A stretch of DNA of 64,000 nucleotides from Streptomyces xanthophaeus (GTDB lineage Bacteria > Actinomycetota > Actinomycetes > Streptomycetales > Streptomycetaceae): positions 310,001-374,000 of the forward strand of contig NZ_JOFT01000012.1 of the NCBI RefSeq assembly GCF_000725805.1, given 5' to 3'. Positions within the stretch are counted from its first letter, which is position 1; every line of letters begins with the position of its first letter. The notes under the pieces were generated by a model. That model was not told where the DNA came from and ran no database searches. It saw only the letters and a program-made list of their open reading frames with translations. Below are positions 45,748 through 54,837 of the stretch, piece after piece. A program made the position numbers and the translations under genes.

Positions 45748-46224
45748 TCACGCCTCCTGCGGGGCGGCGGCGTCCAGGGCCGCGGTGAGGCGGTGCAGGC
45801 GGGTCTGGAGGTCCTGGATCTCGGCGAGGTCGAAACCGGTGGCCACGGCGATCCGCCGCGGGACCTCCACCGCGCGCTCGCGCAGCGCCGCGCCCTGCGC
45901 GGTGAGGTGGGCGTGCACGGACCGTTCGTCCTCGGTGCTGCGCTCGCGGCGGACCAGGCCGGCCGCCTCCAGTCGCTTGAGCAGCGGGGACAGCGTCCCG
46001 GAGTCCAGCCGCAGGTGCTGGCCGAGCTGCTTGACCGGCATCTCGCCGTGCTCCCAGAGCACGAGCATCACCAGGTACTGGGGGTAGGTCAGCCCCAGGT
46101 CCTTCAGGACGACGCGGTAGAGCCCGCCGAAGGCGCGGGTCGCCGCGTTCAGCGCGAAGCAGATCTGCCCGTCCAGGCGCAGGAAGTCCTGGTCGGCGTG
46201 GGTTTCGGTCGGCTTCTCGGTCAT
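45748..46224 (-). CDS. ohrR: OhrR-type MarR family peroxide sensor
   Basis: A 158-aa MarR family repressor. The N-terminal DFLRLDGQICFALNAATRA carries the redox Cys22 used by OhrR proteins to sense organic hydroperoxides. The winged helix shows MPVKQLGQHLRLDSGTLSPLL and LVRRERSTEDERSV. It is divergent from ohr, the standard arrangement, and a candidate operator lies between. ATG 46224 puts Cys22 at the expected place; a longer form from ATG 46260 is less likely. Confidence 0.92.
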   Translation of the reverse strand: MTEKPTETHADQDFLRLDGQICFALNAATRAFGGLYRVVLKDLGLTYPQYLVMLVLWEHGEMPVKQLGQHLRLDSGTLSPLLKRLEAAGLVRRERSTEDERSVHAHLTAQGAALRERAVEVPRRIAVATGFDLAEIQDLQTRLHRLTAALDAAAPQEA

Positions 46225-46262
46225 GACGGCCAGTGTACCCGGGGCAGACTTGCGAGGCATTT

Positions 46263-46284
46263 AATTGTGCACAACTGAATTGTG
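46263..46284. promoter_or_regulatory. Candidate OhrR operator
   Basis: An AT-rich block between ohrR and ohr holds the perfect palindrome TTGTGCACAA (46265-46274) and two copies of AATTGTG (46263-46269 and 46278-46284), 15 bp apart. OhrR sites are AATT-rich dyads, so this is the likely operator for both genes. Confidence 0.6.
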
Positions 46285-46297
46285 TGCTCTACTTGTG

Positions 46298-46339
46298 GAG
46301 CGGTCGGGCAACCGGCCGGAGCGGTCGGGCAACCGGCCG
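46298..46339 (+). repeat. 21-bp tandem duplication in the ohr leader
   Basis: GAGCGGTCGGGCAACCGGCC plus one G occurs twice without gap (46298-46318 and 46319-46339), between the operator and the ohr start. Confidence 0.85.
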
Positions 46340-46382
46340 CCACCACAACTGCCACGTGACACCCCTCCGAGAGGAACCCCCG

Positions 46383-46793
46383 ATGGACGCGCTGTACACC
46401 GCTGTCGCCACCGCCAACGGCCGCGAAGGCCGTGCCGTCAGCTCCGACGGCCAGATCGACCTCGCGCTCGCCATGCCGCCGGCGCTCGGCGGCAACGGCC
46501 AGGGGACCAACCCGGAGCAGCTCTTCGCCGCCGGCTACGCGGCGTGCTTCGCCAGCGCGCTCGGCCTCGTCGGCCGCCAGGCCCGGGTCGACACCAGCGA
46601 GGTGTCGGTCACCGCCGAGGTCTCCATCGGCAAGGACGGCGCGGGCTTCGGCCTGGCCGCGGTGCTGCGCGTCGAGCTCCCCGAGTCCCTGGCCGGCGAG
46701 ACGGGTGCCCTGCTCGTCAAGCAGGCGCACGAGGTCTGCCCCTACTCCCGCGCCACCCGCGGCAACATCGACGTGGAGCTCGTCATCGAGTGA
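46383..46793 (+). CDS. ohr: Organic hydroperoxide resistance protein Ohr
   Basis: A 136-aa OsmC/Ohr family thiol peroxidase that reduces organic peroxides. The two catalytic cysteines are present: Cys55 in [10 protein letters not shown] and Cys119 in [10 protein letters not shown]. The N-terminal [17 protein letters not shown] is typical. The start is set by AGAGGAAC upstream of ATG 46383. The leader has the OhrR-type operator and a 21-bp duplication. Divergent from ohrR. Confidence 0.95.
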   Translation: MDALYTAVATANGREGRAVSSDGQIDLALAMPPALGGNGQGTNPEQLFAAGYAACFASALGLVGRQARVDTSEVSVTAEVSIGKDGAGFGLAAVLRVELPESLAGETGALLVKQAHEVCPYSRATRGNIDVELVIE

Positions 46794-46876
46794 AGATGCC
46801 GGACGCCGGGCGGCCACCGACCATGGAAGGACATTGATCCGATCCATGCGTCGGGGGCCGCACGCCCGGAGGAGCC

Positions 46877-48544
46877 GTGACCCACACCTACGCGACGGAC
46901 GTCCTTGTCGTCGGAGCCGGCCCGGTCGGACTGACGGCGGCCGTGGAACTGCGCAGGCACGGCGTCTCCTGCCGGATCGTCGACCGGCTGCCGGCCCGGC
47001 TCCCCTTCGCCAAGGCGGTGGGGATCCAGCCGCGCACCCTCGAACTCTGGGACCGGATGGGCCTGGTCCGCGCCGCCCTGGACGCGGCCGTCCCGATGCG
47101 CGGCCAACTGCTCTACACCAACGGCACCGAGCAGGCCCGCTTCGAACTCGCACTCCCCCCCGAGGTGCCCTACGGCTTCGCCGCTCTCCCGCAGTACGAG
47201 ACCGAGCGGATCCTCGACGAGTTCCTGACCTCCCGCTACGGCACCGAGGTCGAGCGCGGCACCGAACTGGTCTCGTTCATCCAGGACGCCGAGGGCGTGA
47301 CCATCGTCCTGCGCACCCCTTCCGGCGCGCAGGAAGAGGTACGTACCCGGTACCTGGTCGGCTGCGACGGCGCGCACAGCATCGTCCGCAAGGGGCTCGG
47401 CCTCTCCTACGAGGGCGGGGCCTTCCCCGAGGAGTACATGCTCGCCGACGTGGAGGTCGACTGGGACCTGCCCCACGGGTACGGCGTGCGCTCCGTGCAC
47501 CGCGACGCGTCCGGCGCCGTCGACGACGTGCTGGTCTGCATCCCGCTGCCCGGCCGGGCCCGCTACCGGATGTCGATGCTGGTGCCGCCCGGGCTCTCGG
47601 CGCAGGCCGTCCCCGACGCGCCGGCCCCGGACGCCGCCCCGTCCGACGGGATCGCCCACGGACTGCAGAGCGGCCGCGCGCCGGGACTCGCAGAGATCCA
47701 GGCCGTCCTGGACCGGCTGTCACCCCGCACCACGACGGCCTCCGGCCTGCGCTGGGCCTCGGTGTTCCGCATCAGCCACCGGATCGTGAACCGCTACGCC
47801 GTCGACCGGGTCTTCGTCGCCGGGGACGCGGCGCACATCCACCCCCCGACCGGCGCCCAGGGCATGAACACCGGCATCCAGGACGCCTGGAACCTGGCCT
47901 GGAAACTCGCCCTCGCCATCGAGGGGAGCGCCCGCCCCGGCCTCCTGCCCAGCTACGACGCCGAACGCCGGCCCGTAGGCGAGGAGGTCGTCGGCCGCAC
48001 CGTGCGCCACGCCGAGCAGGGCGTCCAGGCCGACCCGGAGGAGGCCGGGACCCTGCTGCTCCGCGAGGCCCAACTGCTCGTCGGCTACCGCGGCAGCCCG
48101 GTCGTGGACCCGCCCGGCGAAGGCCCCGGACCCCGCCCGGGAGACCGGGCACCGGACTGCACCGGCCTCACCGGGCAGATCGAGGCCCACCCCCTGCGCC
48201 TGTACGACCTCCTGCGCGACACCGGACACGTGCTCCTGCTGTACGGCACGGGCGAGGGGGACGCCCGCTGGATCGAGGAACTCGCGCGGACGGCCCGGGA
48301 AGCCTCCGGCGGCCGGATGCGGACCTGCCTGGTCCTCGCTCCCGGCGCCCCGCCCTGGACGGGCACCCCCGCCGCCCACCGCGACACCGCGGGACAGTTC
48401 ACCCGCCTCTACGCGGCGGACCGGCCGACCGCCTTCGCGGTCCGCCCGGACGGCTACCTCGGCGCCCGGATCTCCCCGCCGGACCCCCAAGCGCTCGCCG
48501 CCCACCTCGCAGCCGTCTTCGCGCCGGACGCTCAGCGCCCGTAG
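46877..48544 (+). CDS. FAD-dependent aromatic-ring hydroxylase (PheA/TfdB family)
   Basis: A 555-aa flavoprotein monooxygenase. The FAD motif GAGPVGLTAAVEL, DG motif VGCDGAHSIVRKGL and GD motif VFVAGDAAHIHPPTGAQGMN are all present, and the C-terminal thioredoxin-like domain (HVLLLYGTGEGDA, RPDGYLGAR) is typical of PheA/TfdB-type enzymes and of polyketide tailoring oxygenases. The substrate is unknown. It starts 83 bp after ohr with GGAGGAG before GTG 46877 and could be part of the same transcript. Confidence 0.9.
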   Translation: MTHTYATDVLVVGAGPVGLTAAVELRRHGVSCRIVDRLPARLPFAKAVGIQPRTLELWDRMGLVRAALDAAVPMRGQLLYTNGTEQARFELALPPEVPYGFAALPQYETERILDEFLTSRYGTEVERGTELVSFIQDAEGVTIVLRTPSGAQEEVRTRYLVGCDGAHSIVRKGLGLSYEGGAFPEEYMLADVEVDWDLPHGYGVRSVHRDASGAVDDVLVCIPLPGRARYRMSMLVPPGLSAQAVPDAPAPDAAPSDGIAHGLQSGRAPGLAEIQAVLDRLSPRTTTASGLRWASVFRISHRIVNRYAVDRVFVAGDAAHIHPPTGAQGMNTGIQDAWNLAWKLALAIEGSARPGLLPSYDAERRPVGEEVVGRTVRHAEQGVQADPEEAGTLLLREAQLLVGYRGSPVVDPPGEGPGPRPGDRAPDCTGLTGQIEAHPLRLYDLLRDTGHVLLLYGTGEGDARWIEELARTAREASGGRMRTCLVLAPGAPPWTGTPAAHRDTAGQFTRLYAADRPTAFAVRPDGYLGARISPPDPQALAAHLAAVFAPDAQRP

Positions 48545-48909
48545 GCCCCGCCCCGGGCGGCGCGGGCGGCCTCCTGACGCTGACGCTTGCCCAGCGGAGC
48601 CAGGGAAAGGTCCTGAGCCTGCGACTTCAGCTGCTTGAAGCCGTACCCGCGCTCGGTCAGCCAGCTCTCCGCCGCGAGTTCGGCGCGCGCCGTCGCGTCC
48701 AGGATGTCCTCCTCCGCCTCACCCGAGTCCAGGAAGCGGAAGGTGAAGAAGGGGCGGGCCGCCACGTCGTACGTGAGGTGCCCCTCGGCGGTGAACTCCG
48801 CCCGCAGCATGTCGTGCTCGGCAGCCGCGGAGAGCAGCTCGGCCCGCTGGCCGGCGTCGAGCCCGTCGAAGGAACCACGGACGGTGATGCGGAAGATACG
48901 GGTACTCAT
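48532..48909 (-). CDS. DUF6204 family protein
   Basis: A 125-aa protein: IFRITVRGSFDGLDAGQRAE, then HLTYDVAARPFFTFRFL and LKSQAQDLSLAPLGKRQ. It matches the streptomycete DUF6204 family as I remember it. Single-domain, soluble, of unknown function. Overlaps the convergent monooxygenase by 13 bp. Confidence 0.75.
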   Translation of the reverse strand: MSTRIFRITVRGSFDGLDAGQRAELLSAAAEHDMLRAEFTAEGHLTYDVAARPFFTFRFLDSGEAEEDILDATARAELAAESWLTERGYGFKQLKSQAQDLSLAPLGKRQRQEAARAARGGAYGR

Positions 48910-49046
48910 CCCGGCACCCTAGTTCGCCCCCTTCGTCCCCCGCACCGGAATTTCCCCGCAGCGCGCCCGCCGACGGCGCCGCACCCCGAAAGCCGGTACC
49001 GGAACCCCGTTTTGGAATGCCGGACGATCCTCAATACGATCCGGCG

Positions 49047-50324
49047 ATGATCACTAGAAAACGGCTTGCGACCGGGGCGTGCGGCCTGCTCGCCGCCCTG
49101 GCCGTCGGGCTCTTCCCGGCGAGCGCCACCGCCGCCGACGGACCGACGGCGAAGGAACCGCCCAAGGTCGACCTCGTCCTGGACGTCAGCGGTTCCATGC
49201 GCGCCACCGACATCGACGGCCAGTCCCGGATGGTCGCGGCGAAGCAGGCCTTCAACGAGGTCATCGACGCGGTCCCCGACGAAGTGCGCCTCGGCATACG
49301 CACCCTCGGCGCGGACTACCCGGGGGAGGACCGGGCGCTCGGCTGCAAGGACACCAAACAGCTCTACCCCGTCGGCCCGTTGAACCGGACCGAGGCCAAG
49401 ACGGCCGTCGCCACCCTCGCCCCCACCGGCTGGACGCCGATCGGACCGGCCCTGCTCGCCGCGGCCCAGGACCTCGAAGGCGGTGACGCGACCAAACGGA
49501 TCGTGCTCATCACCGACGGCGAGGACACCTGCGCCCCCCTCGACCCGTGCGAAGTGGCCCGCGACATCGCCGCCAAGGGCATCCACCTCGTCATCGACAC
49601 CCTCGGCCTGGTCCCCGACGCCAAGACGCGCGCCCAGCTGACCTGCATCGCCGAGGCCACCGGCGGCACCTACACCTCGGTGCAGCACACCGCAGAACTC
49701 TCCGGCAGGGTCAAACAGCTCGTGGACCGCGCGGCCGACCCGGTCGTCAACCCGGTCGCCACCGAGGGCGCCGCGCAGTGCGCGAACGCCCCGCAGCTGA
49801 AGCCCGGCCTCTACAGCGACCGCGAGACCTTCGGCGAGCACCGCTGGTACCGCGTCGACGTCCGCCCCGGCCAGGAGCTGCGCGCATCGGTGAGCATCGC
49901 CGCCGACCGCGCCGTCAACAACGACTACGGCGTCCTGCTGCGCGCCACCACCGTCCACGGCCGCGAGATCGTCCGCGGCGCCGAGGCGGGCAACGGGCGC
50001 ACCGACGTCATCTCGACCGGTCTGCGCTACCCCAAGGCCGAAGCCGACGGCGGGGACGAGGACGCCGAGAAGACCGCCGAGACCGTCTGCATCCAGGTCA
50101 GCAACTCCTTCTCCGCCCCCGCGTCCGTCAAGACCGCCCCGGGCATGCCCCTGGAGCTGACCGTCGAGCTGGTGGACGGACCCGACGAGGCCTCCGACGC
50201 GGCCGCCTTCGGGCTCGGACGCGGCTGGTGGCTGCTGGCCGCCCTCGCCCTCGCCGGCCTGGCGGCCGGACTGGTGTGGGGCTGGATCTCGCGCTGGCGC
50301 GTCTCCGTCTGGAGGACCAACTGA
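49047..50324 (+). CDS. Secreted VWA domain protein with C-terminal anchor
   Basis: A 425-aa precursor: signal peptide (MITRKRLATGACGLLAALAVGL, cut near ATAADG), VWA domain at about 35-225 with MIDAS motif DVSGSM, TGWTPIG and LITDGEDTCAPLDP, a beta-sandwich domain (residues 240-380) with PGLYSDRETFGEHRWYRV, and a C-terminal membrane helix before SRWRVSVW. It is thus displayed on the outside of the membrane. The next gene overlaps by one base (TGATG) and has a matching architecture; they probably form a complex. Confidence 0.85.
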   Translation: MITRKRLATGACGLLAALAVGLFPASATAADGPTAKEPPKVDLVLDVSGSMRATDIDGQSRMVAAKQAFNEVIDAVPDEVRLGIRTLGADYPGEDRALGCKDTKQLYPVGPLNRTEAKTAVATLAPTGWTPIGPALLAAAQDLEGGDATKRIVLITDGEDTCAPLDPCEVARDIAAKGIHLVIDTLGLVPDAKTRAQLTCIAEATGGTYTSVQHTAELSGRVKQLVDRAADPVVNPVATEGAAQCANAPQLKPGLYSDRETFGEHRWYRVDVRPGQELRASVSIAADRAVNNDYGVLLRATTVHGREIVRGAEAGNGRTDVISTGLRYPKAEADGGDEDAEKTAETVCIQVSNSFSAPASVKTAPGMPLELTVELVDGPDEASDAAAFGLGRGWWLLAALALAGLAAGLVWGWISRWRVSVWRTN

Positions 50325-51148
50325 TGCGTACCGTACGCGTACTGAGCGCCGCCCTGCTGGCCGGAGCCGCCGCCCTCGCGGCGCTGGGCACGGCCGCGGG
50401 AACGGCAACGGCCGCCACCCCGTCGGCGAGCCCGAGCCCGGCCACGAGCCCCGCCAAGGGCGCGGCACCCGGAAAGGGTGACGCCGCCCCGACCGAGGCG
50501 GGCACCAGCTTCCGCACCGCCACACCGCTGCGCCCGGGCCAGCAGGCCACCGCAGGGGCGTCCACCGGCGACTACCTCTACTGGGTCCTGCCCGTCGACG
50601 CGCAGCAGCGCGTCACGGTGAAGGCCACGGTCACCCTCCCCGATTCGGCCTCCCGGCACGGCGCCTCGACCTGGCAGCTGGAGGTGTACGACGGGCTGCG
50701 CCGCCGCCAGGCGTGCACCTACGGCATGCAGGCCCGCGCGGTGGCCAAGGAAGCGGCGTCGGCCGAACTGTCCTGCACCCTGCGCACGGTCCGGGCGGGG
50801 GCCGAGCCCTGGGCCAACGACCCGCTGCCGGGCAGCTACTACGTACGGCTGACCGTCCTCGACCTGCCGGACGAGGACCTGGGCCTGCCCGTACGCGCTG
50901 CCGTCGAGGCCACCGTGTCGGAGAGCGGCGGCGCCTACGCGGTGGACGGCGCCCTCGCCGCGCCGCTGGTCCCCGCCACCGTCACGGGACCGCTGAGCGA
51001 GCCGGAGGACGGCTGGTCCGGCGGCTGGTGGTCCGACCGGTGGCTGTGGACCGCGGCCGGCGGAGTCCTCGCCGCCCTCGCGGGCATCCTGGGGTACTCC
51101 CTCACACGCGGCTCGGGCCGCCCGTCACGGGTACCGCCCGGCGCCTGA
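50324..51148 (+). CDS. Partner of the secreted VWA protein
   Basis: A 274-aa secreted protein: signal peptide (MRTVRVLSAALLAGAAALAAL), Ser/Pro/Ala linker, a beta-rich domain (GTSFRTATPLRPGQQATAG, GDYLYWVLPVDAQQRVTV) and a C-terminal membrane helix (WLWTAAGGVLAALAGILGY). The domain looks like the beta-sandwich of the preceding VWA protein. The ATG overlaps the previous stop, which implies coupled translation. No catalytic motif. Confidence 0.75.
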   Translation: MRTVRVLSAALLAGAAALAALGTAAGTATAATPSASPSPATSPAKGAAPGKGDAAPTEAGTSFRTATPLRPGQQATAGASTGDYLYWVLPVDAQQRVTVKATVTLPDSASRHGASTWQLEVYDGLRRRQACTYGMQARAVAKEAASAELSCTLRTVRAGAEPWANDPLPGSYYVRLTVLDLPDEDLGLPVRAAVEATVSESGGAYAVDGALAAPLVPATVTGPLSEPEDGWSGGWWSDRWLWTAAGGVLAALAGILGYSLTRGSGRPSRVPPGA

Positions 51149-51166
51149 CGGCACTGCGAGCAGGCC

Positions 51167-51210
51167 GGGCGGCCGCGTCCCGGGGGCAGAACCCCGGGAC
51201 GCGGCCGCCC
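51167..51210 (+). terminator. Perfect 19-bp hairpin terminator
   Basis: GGGCGGCCGCGTCCCGGGG (51167-51185), 6-nt loop GCAGAA, and its exact complement (51192-51210), 19 bp after the stop of the VWA partner gene. Very stable. Confidence 0.9.
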
Positions 51211-51253
51211 GCACCCATGGACGCGCAAGTCACCGCGAAAGGCGGGTCCGACC

Positions 51254-51850
51254 GTGATCGACCGCAACACTTACCTGCACGTACGCTCCCGCAGCGTAAC
51301 CGTCTTCGACCTCGATGCACGCCTGCCCGAACAGGTCTTCCGGGAGATCGCGGGGGACTCCCTCTTCCACGACTACGACTCCGTCCTCGCCCCGGAATTC
51401 TGGCCGGCGCTCAGCGCGCTGGCCCGGTCCCACGGAGACGAACACGTCGAGCTGCTCGTGCTCCGACCGGACTGCGAAGCGTTCTACCTGCCGGAGAGCG
51501 GGACGTACCCGGCGCTCTCGCTGTCCGTGGACGCCGGTCCGGACGACTACTGGGCGGCCATCGGCGACGTGCCGCTCGCCGATTCCTGGAAGTCCCTCGC
51601 GGTCTCCGCGGACGTCATCGCGCTGACCGGACCTTCCCGGCGATGGGGGTGCTGGGGCGAAAGGGATCCCGAGGTCGCCGTCTTCCGGGGATTTCCCGAT
51701 GCGGCCGCCCGGGAGGCATGGCGCTCCGCGTTCGGGCTCCTGGACGTGGCGCAGGCGCTGCGCTCCTGCCTCGGGCCGGCCTACTGGAAGACCGGGGTCC
51801 CGGACGCCTACGCCGCAGCCCTGACCGCCCACTACGGTCCGATCGCCTGA
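51254..51850 (+). CDS. Conserved hypothetical protein, 198 aa
   Basis: From GTG 51254. The protein is soluble and acidic with a recognisable alpha/beta alternation (SVTVFDLDARLPEQVFREI, PEFWPALSALARSHGDEHV, SLSVDAGPDDYWAAIGDV) and a C-terminal part ending DAYAAALTAHYGPIA. No known motif; not recognised. It begins 43 bp after the strong hairpin, so it has its own promoter. Confidence 0.6.
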   Translation: MIDRNTYLHVRSRSVTVFDLDARLPEQVFREIAGDSLFHDYDSVLAPEFWPALSALARSHGDEHVELLVLRPDCEAFYLPESGTYPALSLSVDAGPDDYWAAIGDVPLADSWKSLAVSADVIALTGPSRRWGCWGERDPEVAVFRGFPDAAAREAWRSAFGLLDVAQALRSCLGPAYWKTGVPDAYAAALTAHYGPIA

Positions 51851-51933
51851 GAACGTTCGCCCTCCTGCGGCGAAACCGGTGAAAGCAGTGGTCCGGCGGT
51901 GTGCCGCGGCTCCGTTGCGGGCAGGCGCGGAGC

Positions 51934-52311
51934 ATGAAAACCCAGCATCCCGCGAAGAAGAACGCGGAAGGGGAGGTCGGCCCGTTCGAGAGACTCGCCG
52001 AGCACGCCTCCAATCTGACGAGCTCCGTCTCCTTCGCCGTGTTCTGCGTCCTCCTGGTGGTGGGTTTCGTCGCCGTCCACCTGGCCCACCTGCCGATGGA
52101 GTGGCAGCACCTCGCGGGCGACGCGATGGCCGCGGTCTCCTTGCTCCTGCTGGCCCTGCTGAAGAACTCCGAGCGCCGCGCCGAGCACGCGATCCAGCGC
52201 AAGCTCGACGCCATCGCGGGGGCGCTCCTGGAACAGATGGAGGGCACCGGCGAGCTGGGCCCGGCCCAGAAGGACCTGAAGAAGGCCATCCGGATGGAGG
52301 AGCGCCAGTAG
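51934..52311 (+). CDS. Low-affinity iron permease family protein
   Basis: A 125-aa protein with a basic N-terminus, ERLAEHASNLTSSVSFAVFC, two membrane helices (VLLVVGFVAVHLAHL and DAMAAVSLLLLALLKNS, with an MEWQH loop between) and a helical tail. This is the short bacterial form of the low-affinity iron permease family (Fet4-like, PF04120). Iron transport is not proven for these short forms. ATG 51934 follows a GCGGAG site. Confidence 0.75.
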   Translation: MKTQHPAKKNAEGEVGPFERLAEHASNLTSSVSFAVFCVLLVVGFVAVHLAHLPMEWQHLAGDAMAAVSLLLLALLKNSERRAEHAIQRKLDAIAGALLEQMEGTGELGPAQKDLKKAIRMEERQ

Positions 52312-52317
52312 CCGCCG

Positions 52318-52361
52318 CCCTGCGGGACGCGGCGCGCACCGGCGCGCCGCGTCCCGCAGGG
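52318..52361. terminator. Perfect 20-bp bidirectional hairpin
   Basis: CCCTGCGGGACGCGGCGCGC (52318-52337), loop ACCG, exact complement (52342-52361). It lies between the convergent iron-permease-like and D,D-carboxypeptidase genes. It is the longest perfect stem that I found in the window. Confidence 0.92.
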
Positions 52362-52380
52362 GGACGGCCCGGTCACAGCA

Positions 52381-54669
52381 CTAGCGCAGGCGGGTGATCC
52401 GCGTACCGAAGGAGGGCTCGGCCAGCTCGCCCCGGACCGCGACGGGCACGCTCTTCGCGCCCTCCCCCTCCCCGACGGTGAGGACGCCGACCTCGGTGCC
52501 GGCCTTCGCGCTGTGCGGGGTCGACGAGCCCCCCGCGCTCAGGGTGAGCTTCAGTTGCTGACCCGGTACGCCGATCACGTTCAGGTCCTTGGTGGCGACC
52601 AGAGGGGTGCGGCCGCCGAGGCCGTCGTCCACGTGACCCACGGTCTGGCCCTGGCGGACGACCGGGGCGGAGGCGAGCGCCCCCCGCACCGCCTCGATGA
52701 TCTTCTTGCTGTTCGTCTTCACCAGGCGCAGGCTGTTCTCCGCGTTGAGGTCCGGGCCGTCCACCCGCTGCTCCATGAGCGTGCCCAGGATCAGGGGGGT
52801 CTCGTCGCCGACCGACTTGTACGCCGCCCACATCAGGGCGCCGCCCGCGGGCGTGCTCGAACCGGTCTTGATGCCCCGGATGCTCAGGCCGTTGACCGTG
52901 AGCAGGTCGTTGTTGTTGGTGAGCTGCTTGGACAGCCCCTTGATCTCGGCGCTGGGGAGGGCGACGACCGCGCGGAAGGCCTCGTCCTTCATGACGGCCT
53001 CGGCCAGCTTCAGCTGGTCGGTGGCGGTGCTGACGGTTCCCGCGTCCAGCCCGCTGGGATCCGTGTACGTGGTGCTCGTCATGCCGAGTTCCCGGGCGGC
53101 GGCGTTCATCTTCTCGACGAAGGCGGCTTCCGAGTCGGTGCCGGTGTCCCAGCGCGCCAGCAGCCGGGCGACGTTGTTGCCCGACGGGATCATGAGCATC
53201 TTCAGCATGTCCTGCTGGCTGAACTTCGTCCCGGCGACGAGGTTCTCGATCCGGGACTCGTTCTCGGAGGTGCCGTCCGCCACGGTCTTCGCGTCGATCT
53301 CGATCTGCGGGCCGGCCTCGCCCTTGCGCAGCGGGTGGCCCTTGAGGACGACGTAGGCCGTCATCACCTTGGCGACGCTCGCCGTGGGTACGGGCTTCTG
53401 CTCGCCGAAGGTGCCGATGTCGCCGGAGCCGGGGATGCGGACGGCGCCCTGGCCCTTGGCGGGCCACGGTACGGAGAACTGCCCGTCGAGGGTGTGCGTC
53501 GGCTCGGCCTGGACGAGCTGCGGGGAGGGCAGGGGCCGCAGCAGTTGGGCGCCGGTGACGGCGCCGGCGAGGAGCAGCAGGATCGGGGTCCACACCTTGA
53601 CGCGGCGCACCACGGTCCGGCGCGGGGTCTCCGGCGGCGGCGCGGTGTTGGTGAGCTCGGCGAGCAGGTCCAGCGGGGGCAGCGGGGCCTCGCGGGTGGG
53701 CTCGACGACCTCGGCCGGGGCCGGCCGGGGGGCCGGCCGGGGGGCCGCCGGAGCGGGTACCGGAGCCGCTGCCGGTGCGGCCGGCCCGGCCGGGGCGTCC
53801 AGGTCCTTGAGCGCCACGAACCGGCTGGTCCGCTCGGCCTCGCTCTCGGCCACTTGCGCGCCCGCGGTCTTGCCTTCGTTCTCCGGCTCAGGCTCGGACT
53901 CGGACTCAGGCTCGGACTCAGGCTCGGACTCGGACTCGGACTCGGACTCGTTCTCGGGTACGGGTTCGCTACCTTCTTTCCGCGCCCAGGACGGCACCCT
54001 CCGCGGGGCTTCTGGAGCGGCCTCCCGCTCGGGTTCGTCCTCGACGCCTGCCGCGGCGCCGTCGTCGGAGTCGGGCTCCGCCCCGGCAGTTGCGTCGGGG
54101 TCGCCTGCTGCGGGCTCCTCGGAGGCCACGGCCGTGTCCTCGGCAGCGGTTTCCCGGCCGTCCTCGGCGGCCTCGTCGGTCCCGGCCTTCTCGACGGGTT
54201 CGGCGGCCTCGACGGGTTCGGCGGCCTCGGCGGCCTCGACGGGTTCGGCGGCCTCGTCGGTCTCGTGCTCCGGCTCGGCGTCCTGGGCGGCCTCGTCGTC
54301 GGGGTCGGCCTCGGTCTCTTCGACGGCCTCGTCCGTCTCGGGTGCCTCGTCGGCCTCGGCGGGGAGTTCGGCCTCAGGGGTGTCGTCCTCGGCGGGTGCG
54401 GCCGGGTCCTCTGCCGCGGGCTCGTCCTCGGGCCGGGCGGTGTCCTCGGCAGCGGGTTCCTGAGCGGTGTCGGCCGCGGTGTCCGCCGTCGGGGCCTGCG
54501 GATCCGACGCGTCGGGTTCCCCGCCGGGTGCCGAAGTCCGGGTTCCGGGGGCGTCCGGAGCACCGGCCGGGGTGCTCGTGTCCTCCGTACCGGGTTCCGT
54601 TGCCGGGACCTCGGTTCCTTCTGCGTCCGGAGTGTCCGGGGAACCGCCCGCCACCGTTACCGCCTTCAT
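52381..54669 (-). CDS. S11 family D-alanyl-D-alanine carboxypeptidase with acidic cytoplasmic domain
   Basis: A 762-aa penicillin-binding protein. Motifs: SVAK (Ser431, Lys434) in TASVAKVMTAYVV, SGN (Ser496) in MLMIPSGNNVARLL and KTG (Lys601) in SIRGIKTGSST. It trims the stem pentapeptide of peptidoglycan. The first 340 residues are Glu/Asp/Ala/Pro-rich, with repeats such as AAEPVEAAEAAEPVEAAEP and a run of Ser-Glu pairs, then one membrane helix (WTPILLLLAGAVTGAQLL, about 357-377), so the acidic part lies in the cytoplasm. ATG 54669 has an AAGGCGGGG site; ATG 54852 would add 61 residues and cannot be excluded. Confidence 0.88.
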   Translation of the reverse strand: MKAVTVAGGSPDTPDAEGTEVPATEPGTEDTSTPAGAPDAPGTRTSAPGGEPDASDPQAPTADTAADTAQEPAAEDTARPEDEPAAEDPAAPAEDDTPEAELPAEADEAPETDEAVEETEADPDDEAAQDAEPEHETDEAAEPVEAAEAAEPVEAAEPVEKAGTDEAAEDGRETAAEDTAVASEEPAAGDPDATAGAEPDSDDGAAAGVEDEPEREAAPEAPRRVPSWARKEGSEPVPENESESESESEPESEPESESEPEPENEGKTAGAQVAESEAERTSRFVALKDLDAPAGPAAPAAAPVPAPAAPRPAPRPAPAEVVEPTREAPLPPLDLLAELTNTAPPPETPRRTVVRRVKVWTPILLLLAGAVTGAQLLRPLPSPQLVQAEPTHTLDGQFSVPWPAKGQGAVRIPGSGDIGTFGEQKPVPTASVAKVMTAYVVLKGHPLRKGEAGPQIEIDAKTVADGTSENESRIENLVAGTKFSQQDMLKMLMIPSGNNVARLLARWDTGTDSEAAFVEKMNAAARELGMTSTTYTDPSGLDAGTVSTATDQLKLAEAVMKDEAFRAVVALPSAEIKGLSKQLTNNNDLLTVNGLSIRGIKTGSSTPAGGALMWAAYKSVGDETPLILGTLMEQRVDGPDLNAENSLRLVKTNSKKIIEAVRGALASAPVVRQGQTVGHVDDGLGGRTPLVATKDLNVIGVPGQQLKLTLSAGGSSTPHSAKAGTEVGVLTVGEGEGAKSVPVAVRGELAEPSFGTRITRLR

Positions 54670-54837
54670 CACTGCCCCGCCTTGCCGCTCACCCCCGGCA
54701 GCCGCCGCCCGCACCGCTCCCGCGGTGGCCGGCGGCCCGCCGGTTCTTGCCGATACCGTCCGGCGAGGCCCCCGCAGGAGCCTCGCCGACGTGCTAGATG
54801 CCGGCCGGGCACGGTCCGTTCCAGGAGCCGGATCTTG

